Shown: positions 1 to 13,621 of the stretch, one piece after another
How positions within the stretch are numbered: the first letter of the stretch is position 1
How the letters are laid out: each line of letters starts with the position of its first letter
Assembly (NCBI GenBank): GCA_947579665.1
Contig: OX388343.1
Span: forward strand, 98,957,657-99,021,656
Origin: Sympetrum striolatum
Taxonomy: Eukaryota > Arthropoda > Insecta > Odonata > Libellulidae
Direction of reading: 5' to 3'
DNA: 64,000 nucleotides
Program-made: the position numbers and the translations under genes
The notes under the pieces: generated by a model
Told to the model about the DNA's origin: nothing
The model's database searches: none
Seen by the model: only the letters and a program-made list of their open reading frames with translations

Positions 1-2060
1 CACAAGCAGGCACGTCTCCACTTTCACATGAAGTTTAGATATGTGTAGATATTTCTGAATTACTGCTAAATTGTTTTCGTAAAATTTGAAGCAACAGAGC
101 TCGAATAATTACAATATTTCCACATAATTATTGAATATCTGTGCTTGAGTTCTACACTTTCCTCAGTGCGCTACCTTTTCTTCCATCGCTATGTCTTACT
201 TCCTTGCTATTTATCCTTGCCAAATTTGATTTCCCCTCTTGCCAACTTCTAATTATGAAATCCATTGTGATAGAATTCTTCGATTATTTCAAATTGTTAG
301 ACTAAACACGTCTTCGGCTTGTCTTCCTTTATGAGAATGTCTGTTTAAACTCCATCAGCATTTCTGCTACATTTTATTATTCTCCAACAGTTTTCACACT
401 TGTTTATCAATACAGTTCCATTCTTGTTCACAATTTCCACTCTTTGTACGTAAAATATCTTATGTTTATGAATAAGAGCCACTAATTTAAAGAATATTCT
501 TTTAGATGACTTCCGCAACCTCTTTCTATCACCAATCACCTTTTCAACTGTTCCTTTCATTCCATTCTATACTAATTTCTATGGTTCTCTCCTTTTATCT
601 CTTCCCCCTTCACTTCATATCTCCTCCCTCTTTTTTATCTTTCTCCATTCCTCTTTACTTTTAACTCCCGCATGTCCTTATCACCGCATTTTTCATCCTT
701 GAGAGAAAGAGGGACGCCGAAAAGGAGGGAATGTCTGCAAAGGCGGAGAGTGAAGTTGTGAAGCAGTGTAGAGTCCCAAGAACGACTTAGAGTAGTAGAC
801 AAGAAGCTACAGAGGATTTACAGCGAATAATTGCGCCGTCGCAAACTTTTTAATTGCGCCAGTGGAGTGCCTTAGGAGGACAATGCAGATCGTCTGAGAT
901 GATTACGTATAAAAATGACAGCGAAAAAAGTTGTGCAACTTCCAGGAAAAAGGGCTTAATTTGGAAGAGGTAAAGGAAGTTAACGTATTCCTCAATTGAT
1001 CCCATTAAGATTCTAATTGAAGTTAAGCTGAAGCGCGAGCAAGCGATATATAGACTTGATATAAGACCAACAAGTTCATGAGGATGAAAAAAGGATATTT
1101 TACTCACACTGAACATTATAACGTACTTATAAACTAATTTACTTCTAAATATATGTTATATAATACTATCACATTCATATGTTTTTGATACTTGCGGTTC
1201 AAAAAGTTAACAGGAGAGTAAACTTAAATATAATTTCAATCGTTACAATTTACGCATTATAAATGCAAGTAAAGCTGAGTATTACGTTCATCGTAAATAC
1301 ACCGTACAAACACGGTTTCACGTGTTGCACTCAGTACAGAATTCTAGTGAATCTTATTTTGTACATGAGCCCCAAGTATTTTGCACGAGGATGATCGAAT
1401 TTAGGAGTATAAATTCTATTTATCCCGAAAACCATTTTTGAGAAGGAAGGTGAGAGTTAAATTGATCTAACTGCAACAACTAAAATGATTAATATTTATT
1501 TACAATTTAATGGCAATTGAAAGCTAAAGTACTAATGTGACATTTCACTCCTAAAATTTTGGAATGCAGAATTTTGATTATTTGGTACTTAATAACTAAT
1601 AATACTTAGCAGCTGAAAATAACTCTCCTTTCAGATGTTTGATAGTAACTGCAGATAGTCACAATTTATCGGATTCTTAAACAATTTTATTCCTTTTACT
1701 GATAGCGCTGAAAAATCTGAGTAACTTAAACCATTAATAACGAAAACTCACTTAGCTCAAAACTGATTCATGGATAAGGCGCTGGAACAAACAAATATAA
1801 GAAAGACAAAGTAAAAGCGTAGCAAGACTAAGTTGAACGCGATAATCCCGAAATGAAAACCGACACTACTGGAAACTAAATTAAGTTTTCGCGACGTGGT
1901 AAGTAATTAATCGTCTTAAACTAGCCGCAAATAATAAGAGGTTAATAATTTATTTAATTATCAGATGTTTCACAAAAAGAGAAATGCGGTGATGAAGTGA
2001 TGTTTAGGAGTTAATAGAATCAAGACAAAGGAGGAAATTGAGAAAAACCGCAAAACTGGG
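1..2060. other. AT-rich DNA, no gene recognised
   Basis: I see no coding region, RNA gene or mobile-element terminus here. About 560-680 is pyrimidine-rich, 700-840 is more GC-balanced and purine-rich, and the nonamer AATTGCGCC occurs twice, at 829 and 852. The short open frames carry no recognisable motif. Confidence 0.5.
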
Positions 2061-2069
2061 GAATTGAAG

Positions 2070-2445
2070 ATTTAAATTAATAAATGTATTTTATTTTGCC
2101 CTGTGGCAAGCCACCTAAGGGCAACAGTAAAGAACAATGCAAAAACCGTAGCAGTCAAAATCTGTGAAATACTACATCCAACATTTTAGATTAGAAATAT
2201 AAATTTAAAAAATACAAAATCATAGTAGTCGAAAACAAATAAATAACAAAATATTCAACACTTTAGATTGAACAAATAATCAAATAACAGAATTTTAAAC
2301 CTATTTATATTTCTTGCATCACGGATTACGATTGGCAGGTAATTCCAGAAATTTATGGCAGATACTGTAAAAGATTTATGGAAGTTGGTAGATCTATGTT
2401 ATGAAACGTAAAAAGTAAGGGAATGTTTCCTCAAACCAGGACGAG
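2070..2445 (-). mobile_element. LINE 3 prime end: C-terminal coding relic plus 3 prime tail
   Basis: Read on the minus strand, one frame from about 2440 to a stop near 2255 gives a C-terminus containing FTVSAINFWNYLPIVIRDA followed by NRFKILLFDYLF. It has one in-frame stop upstream of this. The pattern SAI.xWN.LP.xIR....NxFK is the known extreme C-terminus of many Jockey/CR1/I-type non-LTR retrotransposon polyproteins. Downstream lies an AT-rich 3 prime UTR with GCCCTTAGGTGGCTTGCC and CAGGGCAAAATAAAATAC near 2070-2120, which looks like a polyadenylation-type tail. The rest of the element is missing, as expected of a 5-prime-truncated copy. The clade is not resolved, and no target duplication was found. 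Confidence 0.7.
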
Positions 2446-2449
2446 ATAG

Positions 2450-4705
2450 GTGAGAAGGAGGGAAAGTGAAATCATTAAGCAAATAAAGATGCCTATTATT
2501 ATTCGCAATGGTAAACAAGAGAAGTCCGATAAAGTATTTCCTTCTTATTGATGCTGTCAGCCAGCACAAGTTTTGGCGATAGGGGCTAGTATGTTCGTGC
2601 CTCTTAACATCGCAGAGATATCTAACACAGATATGTTTGCGATGATTTAGTCGTCGTCTGTGAGGTCGAAGGCATCGCTACCTTCGCCGTGGAAGAATTA
2701 CGCTCGAATTTTTTGCTCGACATCTGCGTTTGATCTCCTTCAGCATGAAGTGCGGTGACATTTGCAAAGCACATCCATTTTGTGCCTCAGTTAAAGCCTC
2801 CATCGAACAGATTGCACCACCGACTTAACGCTCGTTTAGACCAAAGGCAGATGGATAAATTAACCTCCTTAGGAAATTAATCACTTAACTCGTTCGAGGA
2901 ACACACAACATGTGCAAAGAAATGATGGTAATGACTCGGTACAAGGAGAAGGAAGGCAGGTACTTCAAAGAAATCTCATTCTTTAAGAAACAAGAGTTCC
3001 GCTCGATTACTCAATCTCTGAAGTTAAATGACATCGTTTAAATGAGTCTGAATACCTTAGACTATCATTATATTCCGACGCCTAATTTCAAAACTCCAAG
3101 ACAAGAAATTCACGAATTGAGCAAGGATTGAATTCTTGTACACTGGATTAGTTAGTTTATAAATTTTACATGTGAGTTTATTTTTGTTTTATACTCACTA
3201 CTTCATTTTTGATGAAAATATATCTTCTATAAAATGTTAGGTACGTTTCCTTAGCAGGTAAGTTTTAAGTAGTTTCCTCTGCTTTAAAATGACAAATTTA
3301 TTCATCTAGAATAAACGATAACGTGTTAGCAATTTAAGTAAAGAAGGAACTTGCACAGAATGAAACATGAAAAATAGAATTCAGATCTCGAAAAAGAACT
3401 TTCAAGCCTAGTTCATTACGAGAGTAGTTTCCTTATCTCGGATTGATAATGCCTCGTTGTACGAGTGCAAAACTCTCATTGCGCTACAGGAGTTCATGAT
3501 ATTTTCGGGATTGGACTTTAAAATCTCAAATATCCATTATCTCCCAGCGCACCGGTTACATTAACGCGAACACGATAAATCGCTTTTAAAAACGCGTTTG
3601 AATAGAGAACATCGCTTTCCTTTAAATACGCAGTCTTTAGAAAATAATAAATCCCGGCATATCTCGGGAAGCAGAAAGAAAGCGGATACACCGCCGATAA
3701 TATGCTAATAGACTTCCCTTTTTAATTCCCACGGCCATTTTATTCTCTGAGCATGGATGCCATTATACGGAGCGGTATTTCATTTTTTGGAACCGAAACC
3801 CGGAACGATTTCTGTGGAGCAGAAATACATCAATCCAGGTTAAAACCAGTGCAATTAACGCTGCGTCATCGGATGCGGCATCGGCTTTAATGGTGCTCGG
3901 GTCTGCCGACCGAATGTCATGTCCTCACGATAATATGGATAAACGATCGACGTATTACCTGATTAGGCTTATTAATCACTCCCTGGGATCTCTTCTCGGG
4001 GAAAGAATAAATACCGTGGTCAGCGGGAAAAATCCACTAACGAAGGTCGAAGTAGTACGTATCTCTAGTATTTATTTAAGGGAAGTGGGCTTCCCAAACT
4101 TCCATTTCTCTCTCCGAGCTCATTCCCGACGGACATTTCAGCGGGTACATCGCTTACGTCAAGAGAAAGGAACCGCCGGAAGAATGGAGGAATGAGGATA
4201 CAATTGATGAGAACTGCTTCAACGCTGCTTCAAAAATTCCTCGCGAAATTTGAAATGAGAATGGTTAACCGCGTGAAAACAATTAACATGGAATTCTAAG
4301 CAAACGCACATAGTCGTAATTAGTTTTCTGTCTTTCGACTGTTTTTTCTTTTTTCTATTCAGTACTTCGTAACGATTCCTCTCGTACATAATATATACTG
4401 CTTACTCATTCGGTGCACTCCACTACTATCTAAATATTACGGAAGATAATGAGTAATAAGTAAAGGTCGCTTTTTACCTTTTAATGTTCCACATTCAACA
4501 ATAAATAAAATATTTTAATTCCTATCAATGATATAAATATAAAAGAGTTAAATATAACCGATTCAACTATCTAGGTTTTTCTTATATTAAGAATAATTCT
4601 TACCAAAAGTCCTCATCATACGATTTTCTTAGCACGTTGGAATCATATTTTTCTTCATAAAGTATTCCTTGGAAAATCAAGATACCCGAGGTCAAATGCT
4701 TCGAT
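2450..4705. other. No gene recognised; two GC-balanced blocks
   Basis: The stretch is mostly AT-rich. Parts are less AT-rich (about 2630-2850 and 3540-4200), but translation of both strands gives no family I recognise. The 101-residue open frame starting at 3890 has no motif and is probably chance. Confidence 0.45.
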
Positions 4706-4722
4706 AGGGAATATCCATTTCT

Positions 4723-4840
4723 TTTTTCACACATAGGCTACCTCCAAACACGTGAAAGCGGTGCCGGGGTTCGATTCCCGGTGGGATCCCATGTGTGATG
4801 TTACACAAGCAGTCAAAGCAGTTTTAAAAACAACAAAATA
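4723..4840 (+). mobile_element. tRNA-derived SINE, diverged copy
   Basis: A perfect pol III B box, GGTTCGATTCC, lies at 4768-4778 after GTGAAAGCGG. It is followed by a tail (CATGTGTGATGTTACACAAG then CAGTCAAAGCAGTTTTAA) that aligns with the SINE at 43.4 kb. The sequence AATATCCATTTCT at 4710-4722 recurs as AATATCCTTTCT at 4841-4852, which fits an aged target-site duplication with one deleted base. The A-box half of the head is poorly preserved. It would be non-autonomous, needing a LINE reverse transcriptase. Confidence 0.7.
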
Positions 4841-4854
4841 AATATCCTTTCTCC

Positions 4855-7800
4855 ATTCAATCTTTACTAATTTTTACAATTACTACAGCATCCTCCGTAT
4901 GGCATTCTCTTATTTATTAAGAATTCCACGAAAAATTATTGAAAACGTATTAAAATAAGGCAATCGAGATATTGAATAACTAATAAGCCAACGGCTTACA
5001 ACCTAAACTTATTCACATCCCTTGAAATTTCGTCATCAACTCTGCCTATCCTTTCCATTAAACCTCCCACCAGTTACCCTTTGATCACGTTTGATTTCAT
5101 GAAAAATGCGCAAAGTTCCGTAATTTCTCCGTGGACAGATATTCTTCCTGTGTCGATTATATTCGTCAGCTGTCCAAAAACGAGCTATTTCCCGCTGACC
5201 CTTTGACCTTTCGAACCCAGTTCCTCTCGAATTCCATCCTCCCCACACTCCCACCGAGGAGGACCAAAAATAAGCATATCCGGAATTAAATTTTCGGGAT
5301 CCGTAACGCCTCATCGCGTTTTAGTCACCCCCCGCTGTCTCTCGCGACACACGCGCGATACAATATATTCGGTACTGGCCGGTGATCGTGCACAGGGCAA
5401 TTCCTCTGCAGCTATTTCTCTCCATTTCTTTCCCCTCCCCATCGGCCTTTCCTACTCGGCGCCCGCCCATTGATTTTTGGACGCCTGACGCCAAGTCGTC
5501 TCAGCCTGGGTTAATGGAGACCAGTCACGCTCCGCCTTTTTCTTATCCACGTTTTAAGCGTTCAGACATCGCGACGAATGCGGAACAATTCCTCTCCTTT
5601 CTCCCCATTTCTATCTATGCCCCTTTCTATCATTTTCCTTTACTTATTTACTTATTATTCCGTACTTTACACGCTCTATTGACATGTAGTTTAAGTCTCT
5701 TACTCTCTTTCTAATACTATATTCCATTGATTAAGTAATGTATGTATTTATTACACAAAATCGTCACAGTTAGTCCCATATACAGGTGTCGTCGTTAACT
5801 AAACCTTAATCAACAATCACTTCAAAAATATTATAATGCATCTTACAGTAAAAAAAATTTATGTAATAATTGTAATATTGCAATAATTTTTAAAATAAAT
5901 TTCCACCTAAAATCTCGTATTCTTGCCCATTGTATCATAAAATATATACAATTCAACAATTTTACAATACATCATACATCTACGTAAACAAATAAAAACA
6001 GCAAATCACAAACTACAATCATTATCATTTAGTGTATAATGATTATCATTCAACTTAGCCGAATATTTTACACCTTACCTTGAAACTTATCATAATTTAT
6101 CTTAAAATATCAATTAGGAAATTTTAAGGGTAACATGTCTCCATTAATTTCCATCTATTATTAAAATAGGGTACTTTTTTGTTCTCTCAGTTTTCGACAA
6201 TATTTTCTCGCAGACAGTTTTAAAGCATCAGTCATACCATCTCTCTCTATTTTCCACATTACATGTTAAAACTCAGTATATATTATTGGTTATATTTATC
6301 TTTTATATTTATTTGTATAAGACGAGGGAAAATGGAAGATATGACTTCCAATTTCACCCTATATTTCCGTGTGAATGTATTTATGTATAAAGAAAATATC
6401 CTTCGAGCTCACAAACTAACCAATGTTTACTCGCAGAATATTTATAAAATTACGTTTGTTAAAACATGTAAATGAAATAACGAATCATGGTAAGCACGTT
6501 TAATCGTATTTTTTGTATGTATCTTTAAGAGCCGTAACTGCATAAACATATTGCGTGATACTTGCAGTAATGATCATAAAAATCGAGACCTAGACAAGAA
6601 AATTTGACTAGAGTGCATCTATTTTATAGTGTGCGAGCGTATCTTATAATTCCACCTCAAAGCGGAAACTATTTTACCGAACGCATCCCTTTGGCTGTTT
6701 GTCTCTCCTTAATTTCCTCCCTAATCTCAGGAACAATGTCTCCTCGTGCGCTTTCATTACGCAGGATTAAACGTTCCCTCACCTCGGCAAGGGTGGACAT
6801 AAAAAGAGGCTCAGATGAAGTGAGGGACGTAAGACGGTAATCAGGCGATGAATTCAGGGATAAGTAATTCTCCGCGCCTTGTCGGGGAATTTTATGTAGC
6901 GAAGCATGAGGTGGTGCTCGTATTTCCGTACGTAGAGTTCAAATGAGCGAAAAAAGGTTCACTGCCGTAGGAAAACGTGCGCGCGTCGTGACTGAGCTCC
7001 AATATCATCTTATCATAGAACAAATTCTCTCGAAGTCGCTTGCTACAAGGAAGTAAAGCACCGAAGGTTAATCTTTTTCGCAAAAATACTCTTTAGTGAC
7101 AGACACAGGGGTCGAATGAACCAATTATGACAAAATGCAATAGAAAACGAAAGCCAATTAAAAATCGCATTAAAAATGCTAAGGAATCGATGGAATTCCC
7201 CGCTTGATTGGATTCCTAAGACAGCAGTTTATTTATAGAAAAGACAGACTGAGAGAAGGCGGTCCCTTCTATCATAACTTCGTTTACTGAAGGATAGCTT
7301 CATTACGTTGCTTGGACATGAAATACACCACCCAATGGCTCTTATAAATGTTTGTATATTTTCTTCAAGAGTTTAGTTTTTGAAGTATCTCTTTTAAGTG
7401 GGTTAATAATTTTTAAAAGAGGATATTATTTTATTGATCGATACCGCATAACATAAAGTGAACGTATAATTAAAAATATAAATGTTCAAACTGCGATTTT
7501 TAAGAACAGTCAGATTCAGTTACATAAAATATAGATTATTCTGATAGCTGGCCATATCCCTAGATAACCTTAACTAAAATCTGAAAAGTTGATATTCTCT
7601 TGAACTTACTTAGTTTATACTTATCTTAACTTTCATGTTTTCCTTGGTCGCCAATTTATGAAACTTTAGAATTGGTAGAATATGACTAAAAGATTCCGCA
7701 GATATCATAATGTAATCCACCATCTTGATAGCGTCGAAAATGACTCAATTAACTAATAGAAGTTACAAGGATCGTAAATATTTTGCATAACGGCATAATA

Positions 7801-10800
7801 GATAGATCAAGATATAGTTTTGCATAGACTCCATAAAATAATTACACACGTTTGCGTGAACTGCAACGTGATCCATGAGGTTTAATTGCTTGGCTTAATC
7901 ACTCAGATAGCACCAATCAAGTCTCATTTTAACCCAACATTAACTAGTTCCGAATTGGATCTTCTGGCTTCTCTGAATTGGAGAACTATTGAAGCCGTTT
8001 CGGGAAGTTAGTGGGCTCTTTTATTGACCGAAACATTTGCTGGAGTTTATCTCACGCACATTCATGGGAAGATCGATGCTGTCGACTGATATCGCCAAAC
8101 TTCATGTTGATAAAAAGTAAGGAATGACAGTGCAGATGTTTCCTCCTCTTTTTAATGAGAGAAAATATTAAGAAACAACCTTGTAAGGCACAGTTGATAC
8201 TAACGCACGGTTAATACACCACCGATGCATAAAAGTTGAAAATTTGAATCAAATTTCAAAATTAAAATCTTACTTTGATGAGCATCTCTCACAATTAGTA
8301 ATTATTGTTACATGGGTTAGTTGTCTTATTGATAAGTGTGATTTTTTTCCTTGAATACTAAGGGCTTTTGCTAGTAATAAGGAAAGTTTGCCGCAATGAC
8401 GTCAAACGTATAATTTATTAGGAGTCTTACGCAGAACGTTAAGATTTTTCTAGATACATGATCTATCTGAAATGACTCATCTGTGTTTATTTTTTCCGCT
8501 TAAGTTTAAATTGTACATAAAGAGTAACCTTATGAGTGAGGGTTTGGATTTTTAATAAGATAAAAATGGATATTGAATATTATTCAACATGGATTTTTGT
8601 GAATTATTCTGTAAACACACCTTTATATGAATGGCAGTCAACTATTAGCACACAACACAACGGAGACAACATATGAAAAATCCTACTTCACTCAGCAGTT
8701 TCAAAGGCCCACGATCGATTGCCTTTATAATGCGCCTGCGAATTGAGCGGGCTTTCAATTAAAGAATGATTTAATAGAGCAATATAATCTATCTCTGATA
8801 AAAAGTATTTTTATAATAGAAAAATGCAATTTTAGGGCATCTATATTTTTGCATTCTGTTTTGGGCAATCCTGAACGCATAATATTTCTTGTTAAAATCC
8901 TTAAACAATTCTTCAGTATAACAGGTAATTGTATACATTCAGGACGATTTACTGAAACGCTGTGTTCTTTTCCCCAGGTGTAGTGTCAATTCTGTCAGTA
9001 ACTCGGAACTTATTAGTTTTACAATTAAGTTTGAATAATTTTCGCCTAAGAATAAAGTGAAATTTTCTAAAATCAACACCCTAAGGATCTCAAGACAGAA
9101 TCATCGCAAATATAAAAACAAATTCTGTAAAAATTATGAGCTAAACCTTTTTTATGCTAATTTAATTTGATTATAATTCTCACAAGAATATTGTATGATT
9201 AAAAAGAGGAAGAACACAAGACTTCATATCGATTCTGGTTACATAATTCTTATAGTATGACAAGTAACATTTTCAGGAACACTACCATTTATAATCCCCT
9301 CGTTTCTTATTCCGGTACCTTTATAGATGTTCAGTCCCCCTCTTAGGCATTAAACCTTAGTTAACAAACAGGAGAGATAATTGAAGGAGGAAGTCCCTGT
9401 CTGGACGAGGAAAACCCTTAGTTTATTTCCACCTGATTTTGAGATGCTCTTGATTACAATCAGTCCAACGCATCTGGAATACAAAAAGCCTAAACTATAT
9501 CTCAGCCATTTGCATTTAAAATTAAATCGTGTTTCCACAGATAACAGTATTTAGTCAAACTAAAAAAATGGTACTCGTAACATTTCTGTTCATATCGGTT
9601 ACAAAATTTTCTTGTGGCTAAATATATAAGCTAATTAAACTAAAAATAAAGGAGACTGGTAAATATTATAGTGTTAAATGGATACATAAAATATCAATCA
9701 AAATATTTATTAGCGAGAAAGAAAAGACCGTCTGCTGGAAAACAACGTATTTTTCTAGCTAACGAATGATTACGTATATAAATATTGAGTTAATCAACAA
9801 ATACCGTAGTTAATATATTTCTTTTAGTCCAACGCAAACTTTCTTTCTTTCGCTAAAGTAACCTTGTAGAAGTAATTCTTCTCCAGAGGTCATTGCACTA
9901 ACCATATTTAGTTTAAATGCAGCTAACTTGTCTGCAACGGCCAGATAAACCATGTTTAAGTGTATTGGCGCGGAGAAGAAATGTTCAGAGCCATTTACGG
10001 CCGTACAAGGAGCGTCACCGCATAGACACTCGTTAACGGAATAGTCCCTTTTCTCGTCCAATCCAAAAGCTTAAATGCTCCTTAGGGATATTCCCTTTTA
10101 AGCGCTTTTAGAGCCTGTTGGGGATAGCTGAAGAGATAAGGGAGTTGAAAGGCAAGAAATTCACAATGAATGCATGCAATCTCGAGGAGACGTGTCTTCC
10201 ATTCTTATCTATAAGATGAACGCAGGAAAATGAACCGGCATTGTACAATCATCCGAAATGTCATTGACATATTCATTAAAGGGTATACAGAAGTTATTCA
10301 TAACATAATATTTCATAATTATATAATAGAATAGGAGACATCTTATCCCTGCGTTTATCATACTTACCAGTCTTTACGACTAGTTAGAGCTTTTATTTTA
10401 ATAATATTTTTTGCTGTCTACCTTGCTGCATGCCAACTAAATTCCCAGAAGGCTTTTTTATGAACAAAATGTAGTACATACAACTTAAAAATCATAAAAA
10501 CTGAATAATATCAACAGAGATTACAAATAGCTTGATGGGCTCGTTGACTCTAACCTTCTACTCTTAGATTTTAAGTTTATAAAACACTTTCTTAAGTCAT
10601 TAAAGATGAGGAATTCCAATGCATTCGGATACGAAAGAGAAAGTCTCCCTTTGATAAATGCACGCAAAATACATAAAAATGCACAAGAATCCAAAAACTA
10701 ATTGTAAATTATGTAACATAATATAAGATAACAAATAAGGGAAATATTTTGGAAAGAATTAGTTTTAGATATATAATATATTAGTTGAGTGAGAGGAAAA

Positions 10801-11290
10801 ATAACATAAGAATGCATAACGCCGGAAAGAGAAGAAAGGATAAGTGAATGGAATTTTTTAATTGGAGAGTTATTGAAGGTACTTGCAGGATAAAGGAATA
10901 CCTGAGTCTGAACGACCTCAAATACTGTACAAAGATCCAAAAAATCAAATTATGGAAAAAAGAGGTTAAAATACTTATAAATTTTGAATCAGTTTCAACC
11001 TCAAGAAATATCGATTTTTATTTGACTAAAATTTTGTAACATTTTGCCTCGTTCTTGCAGCGAATAAGATTTCCTCTGTCCACTTATTTCTAGTCCTCCT
11101 TCCCTTTCCTTGATAAGGATAAGGAAGTGAGATCCGAACTACCGTCGCACTTGCATATTTGAGCCATTGAATCCCTTTAGTATCGCGAAGACTTCGTTTT
11201 CCCGTTGACCTAGAGTTCGTTAAGGCATTCCGCTGGAAAATACGAGCTTATTTAAGTATGCAACGAGGAGCTTATTCCATTCTTAATAGT
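4855..11290. other. Long AT-rich stretch, no gene recognised
   Basis: No coding exon, RNA gene or transposon end was recognised over this 6.4 kb. About 5.36-5.71 kb is pyrimidine-rich on the plus strand and holds a 110-residue motif-free open frame. About 6.6-7.1 kb is also less AT-rich. The remainder is strongly AT-rich with short homopolymer runs. Old, unrecognisable repeats are likely but cannot be supported by eye. Confidence 0.45.
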
Positions 11291-11298
11291 ATTTGCAC
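11291..11298 (+). repeat. Left 8-bp target-site duplication of hAT MITE
   Basis: ATTTGCAC directly precedes the CAGGG terminus and is identical to the octamer following the other terminus. Confidence 0.88.
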
Positions 11299-12070
11299 CA
11301 GGGAACCGAACCGGAGCTGAACCAGTGAAAAAACGAACCGCTCCAGAGGTTTTTTCTGAACCGGGTCGAAGGGTGATCCTCCGCAGCTGTTCGGAGCGAA
11401 TGGAAAAAGCTGCGAAGCGGTCCGGCTCGGAGCGGAGCGATTGCCGGAGCGCCGTCGCGACGGTCGGCTCTCCGCTCCACTCCGAACCCTAATGAAGCCC
11501 CATGCAAATTCCACTCTGGAGTATTTATGGACAAAATTGGGGTTTTAATTAAGAATCTTGGGTATAATCGTAATAATACCCAACAATGATGAATATAATT
11601 TGTTCATTAACTTGTTAAATAGTAATTTTGACGAAATTTTTGCCTACAGAAAATTTTCTTCATAAGACTAAATACCCTTAATCTAGTAGCAAGTGATTTA
11701 GCAAAAACACCGTGCCTGCGATACCCGGAAACTCTCATGGAATTCATGCATAGCGAAAGACAAGGCTTCCAATTCTTATCTTCTTATTACCTTAAATAAA
11801 AAAATGCATTTTTCTACCCCATTTAAGACTTAGAAAGAGTAGTATTTTATGAATTAAGTTTAATGATTGGGTTATTATTATTACATTTGCACAAAAACAT
11901 GAAGTCAAAATCTTTTAAAACATTTTCACTTCAGTCCTCCGTTCCTTTAAGCACTCCGCTCCGGACACTCGCCAAAAGGGTTCCGCTTCGGACCGGAGCG
12001 TCATTCCATTCATTCGCTCCGCTCCTGAGCAGAGCAACTACGATACGAGAGACTCCGGTTCGATTCCCTG
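11299..12070. mobile_element. hAT-type MITE with perfect 8-bp TSD
   Basis: The ends are CAGGGAACCGAACCGGAG (11299-11316) and its inverse CTCCGGTTCGATTCCCTG (12053-12070), matching 17 of 18. They are flanked by the identical octamer ATTTGCAC at 11291-11298 and 12071-12078. An 8-bp duplication with CAGGG ends is the hallmark of hAT elements. There is no transposase: the 772 bp consist of two GC-rich arms around an AT-rich core. Both arms are dense in GGAGCG/CGCTCC, and GGAGCGAATG at 11394 is inverted as CATTCGCTCC near 12011. These subterminal clusters could be transposase-binding sites (inference). Open frames predicted across the arms are shadows of this repeat. Confidence 0.88.
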
Positions 12071-12078
12071 ATTTGCAC
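12071..12078 (+). repeat. Right 8-bp target-site duplication of hAT MITE
   Basis: ATTTGCAC directly follows the CCCTG terminus, a perfect copy of 11291-11298. Confidence 0.88.
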
Positions 12079-12079
12079 A

Positions 12080-13080
12080 AATCCATGAGGATTCGAGCTT
12101 TTTTCAGGAAATACAACTTATTTAGTACAGCTGTCGATAGTTAATCCTTATTTATTTCGATCAAATGATGATCCTAGGTTGCTAGAATTGCAAACCAGTA
12201 ACAAAGGTGTCGTTATTTTTCAATTTTAATTTTATAAAATAGTGATAAAGATACAATTAAGAATTTAGATCTCCAAATTCTTGATTTTTTTCAATGTTAA
12301 AACCGCAAACAAATTTATCTTGCATGCCACACGCGTCGAATTCCATATGTTAAGAAGGATAAAGTCCGCTTTAAACTACAAAATTACTCAAAATAAGAAT
12401 TAATCAGCCATTTGGCAAAATGTCATTAACAATGAAATTAAATAGCTGAGATTAATCTTGTTCTGTAATCACCGCCAAAACTACAAAATAAACCCAAAAA
12501 TTGCGAATATTGATTATCGACAACCAACGGACCTTCCAACCTTAAAAAGATGGACATGAATTTTTAGTAGTATATTCTGAATTCATCTTTCGTTAAAAGT
12601 CATCGTTTTTTTCAATCTGGCAACATTCTCAACAAATAGCGAAAAAACTTCAAAGTTTTGGAATTGAAGCACGTTGTTTTTCGTTTTACATTTCCATGAA
12701 CTGAAAGAATAAAATGTCGCCTAATATTTTTTATGTTAAGTTTATCTTACGGAGCAGGAAATTTTAAAACTCGGCCGCTGTAAATGTCGATTTATTGGAA
12801 AATGACAGATCTTCAAAACTGCTGAAGTGAGATGATACGCAAATTGTCTCCAATTTCGCAAGAAATTTTGCTGTGTATTCCTCCAGAGTATGGTATGGTG
12901 TAGGCCTTGCAAATCAAATAAGTGTGATTGGCAAACATGATAAGAGATGTTCGACAACGAATTAAGAAGGTTGAAATTATGGGATTTAAATGAGGTTTTA
13001 TTGATGGATTCGAATCAATGAGTTAACGTGTAAGGTAAGTCCATTTTACGGAATATTTTTAACGTTTCTCAACAGCCTTT
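12080..13080. other. AT-rich flank, no gene recognised
   Basis: No motif was recognised. The right half leads into the LINE fragment below; its 5 prime boundary could lie a little upstream of 13083. Confidence 0.45.
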
Positions 13081-13082
13081 GT

Positions 13083-13617
13083 TCCTTTTAATAAGGTGAT
13101 GAATTATTACCTTGGGAGAAACGACCGCAATCACAACGTCGCTACTCTTAAACAGAGAACAGATGTTTGTAAATTTTCATTTCTAAATCGGGGAGTAGTA
13201 GAATAGAACAATTTACCTGAAGAAGCTTTAGAACTTTTTCCCCCTTCTCATAATATATTTATCAATAAAATTAAAAGGGTTTAATGATTTTTTTGTAATG
13301 TTGTGATTTTTATAGTATTGTAATATTATAAATATTGTATGATTGTTGTAATTTTGAAGCATTTTTGTATATTTTATAATTATATGTATTAAATACATGT
13401 AATTTATATTTAAGTCTCACATTGACTGCATTATGTAAAGAGTTTGGTAATTTTTAGTAAAAACAAGTCACAGGTATGATTTTAACAATTTAGAGCCAGA
13501 CAAGGTATTTTACCTTTTGGCTCTACCTTTGTATTGAAAAATATTTTATATTTCAAATTTATTTCGTAAAGAAACTTTGATTGAAATTGATAAATAAATA
13601 TCATATCATATCATACA
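13083..13617 (+). mobile_element. LINE 3 prime end: C-terminal coding relic plus (ATATC)n tail
   Basis: One plus-strand frame from about 13085 to a stop near 13276 reads GRNDRNHNVATLKQRTDVC, then FLNRGVVE, a stop in place of tryptophan, NNLPEEALEL and INKIKRV. The pattern RTD.xxxFxNRVVxxWNxLPE....xNxFK is the conserved C-terminus of CR1/I/Jockey-type polyproteins. An AT-rich 3 prime UTR of roughly 320 bp follows, ending in AATAAATATC and a short ATATC-type repeat at 13594-13617, a common LINE tail form. The tryptophan-to-stop change (TGG to TAG type) and the missing 5 prime part mark it as a dead, truncated copy. Confidence 0.75.
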
Positions 13618-13621
13618 GCCT

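Noticed and set aside
9810..10061. 83-residue minus-strand open frame with three cysteines near the N-terminus
   Set aside because: No recognised family or signal peptide, and flanks are ordinary AT-rich DNA; not enough to call a gene.
11272..11534. Arg/Ser-rich open frames
   Set aside because: They translate the GGAGCG-rich arm of the hAT MITE and change frame freely.
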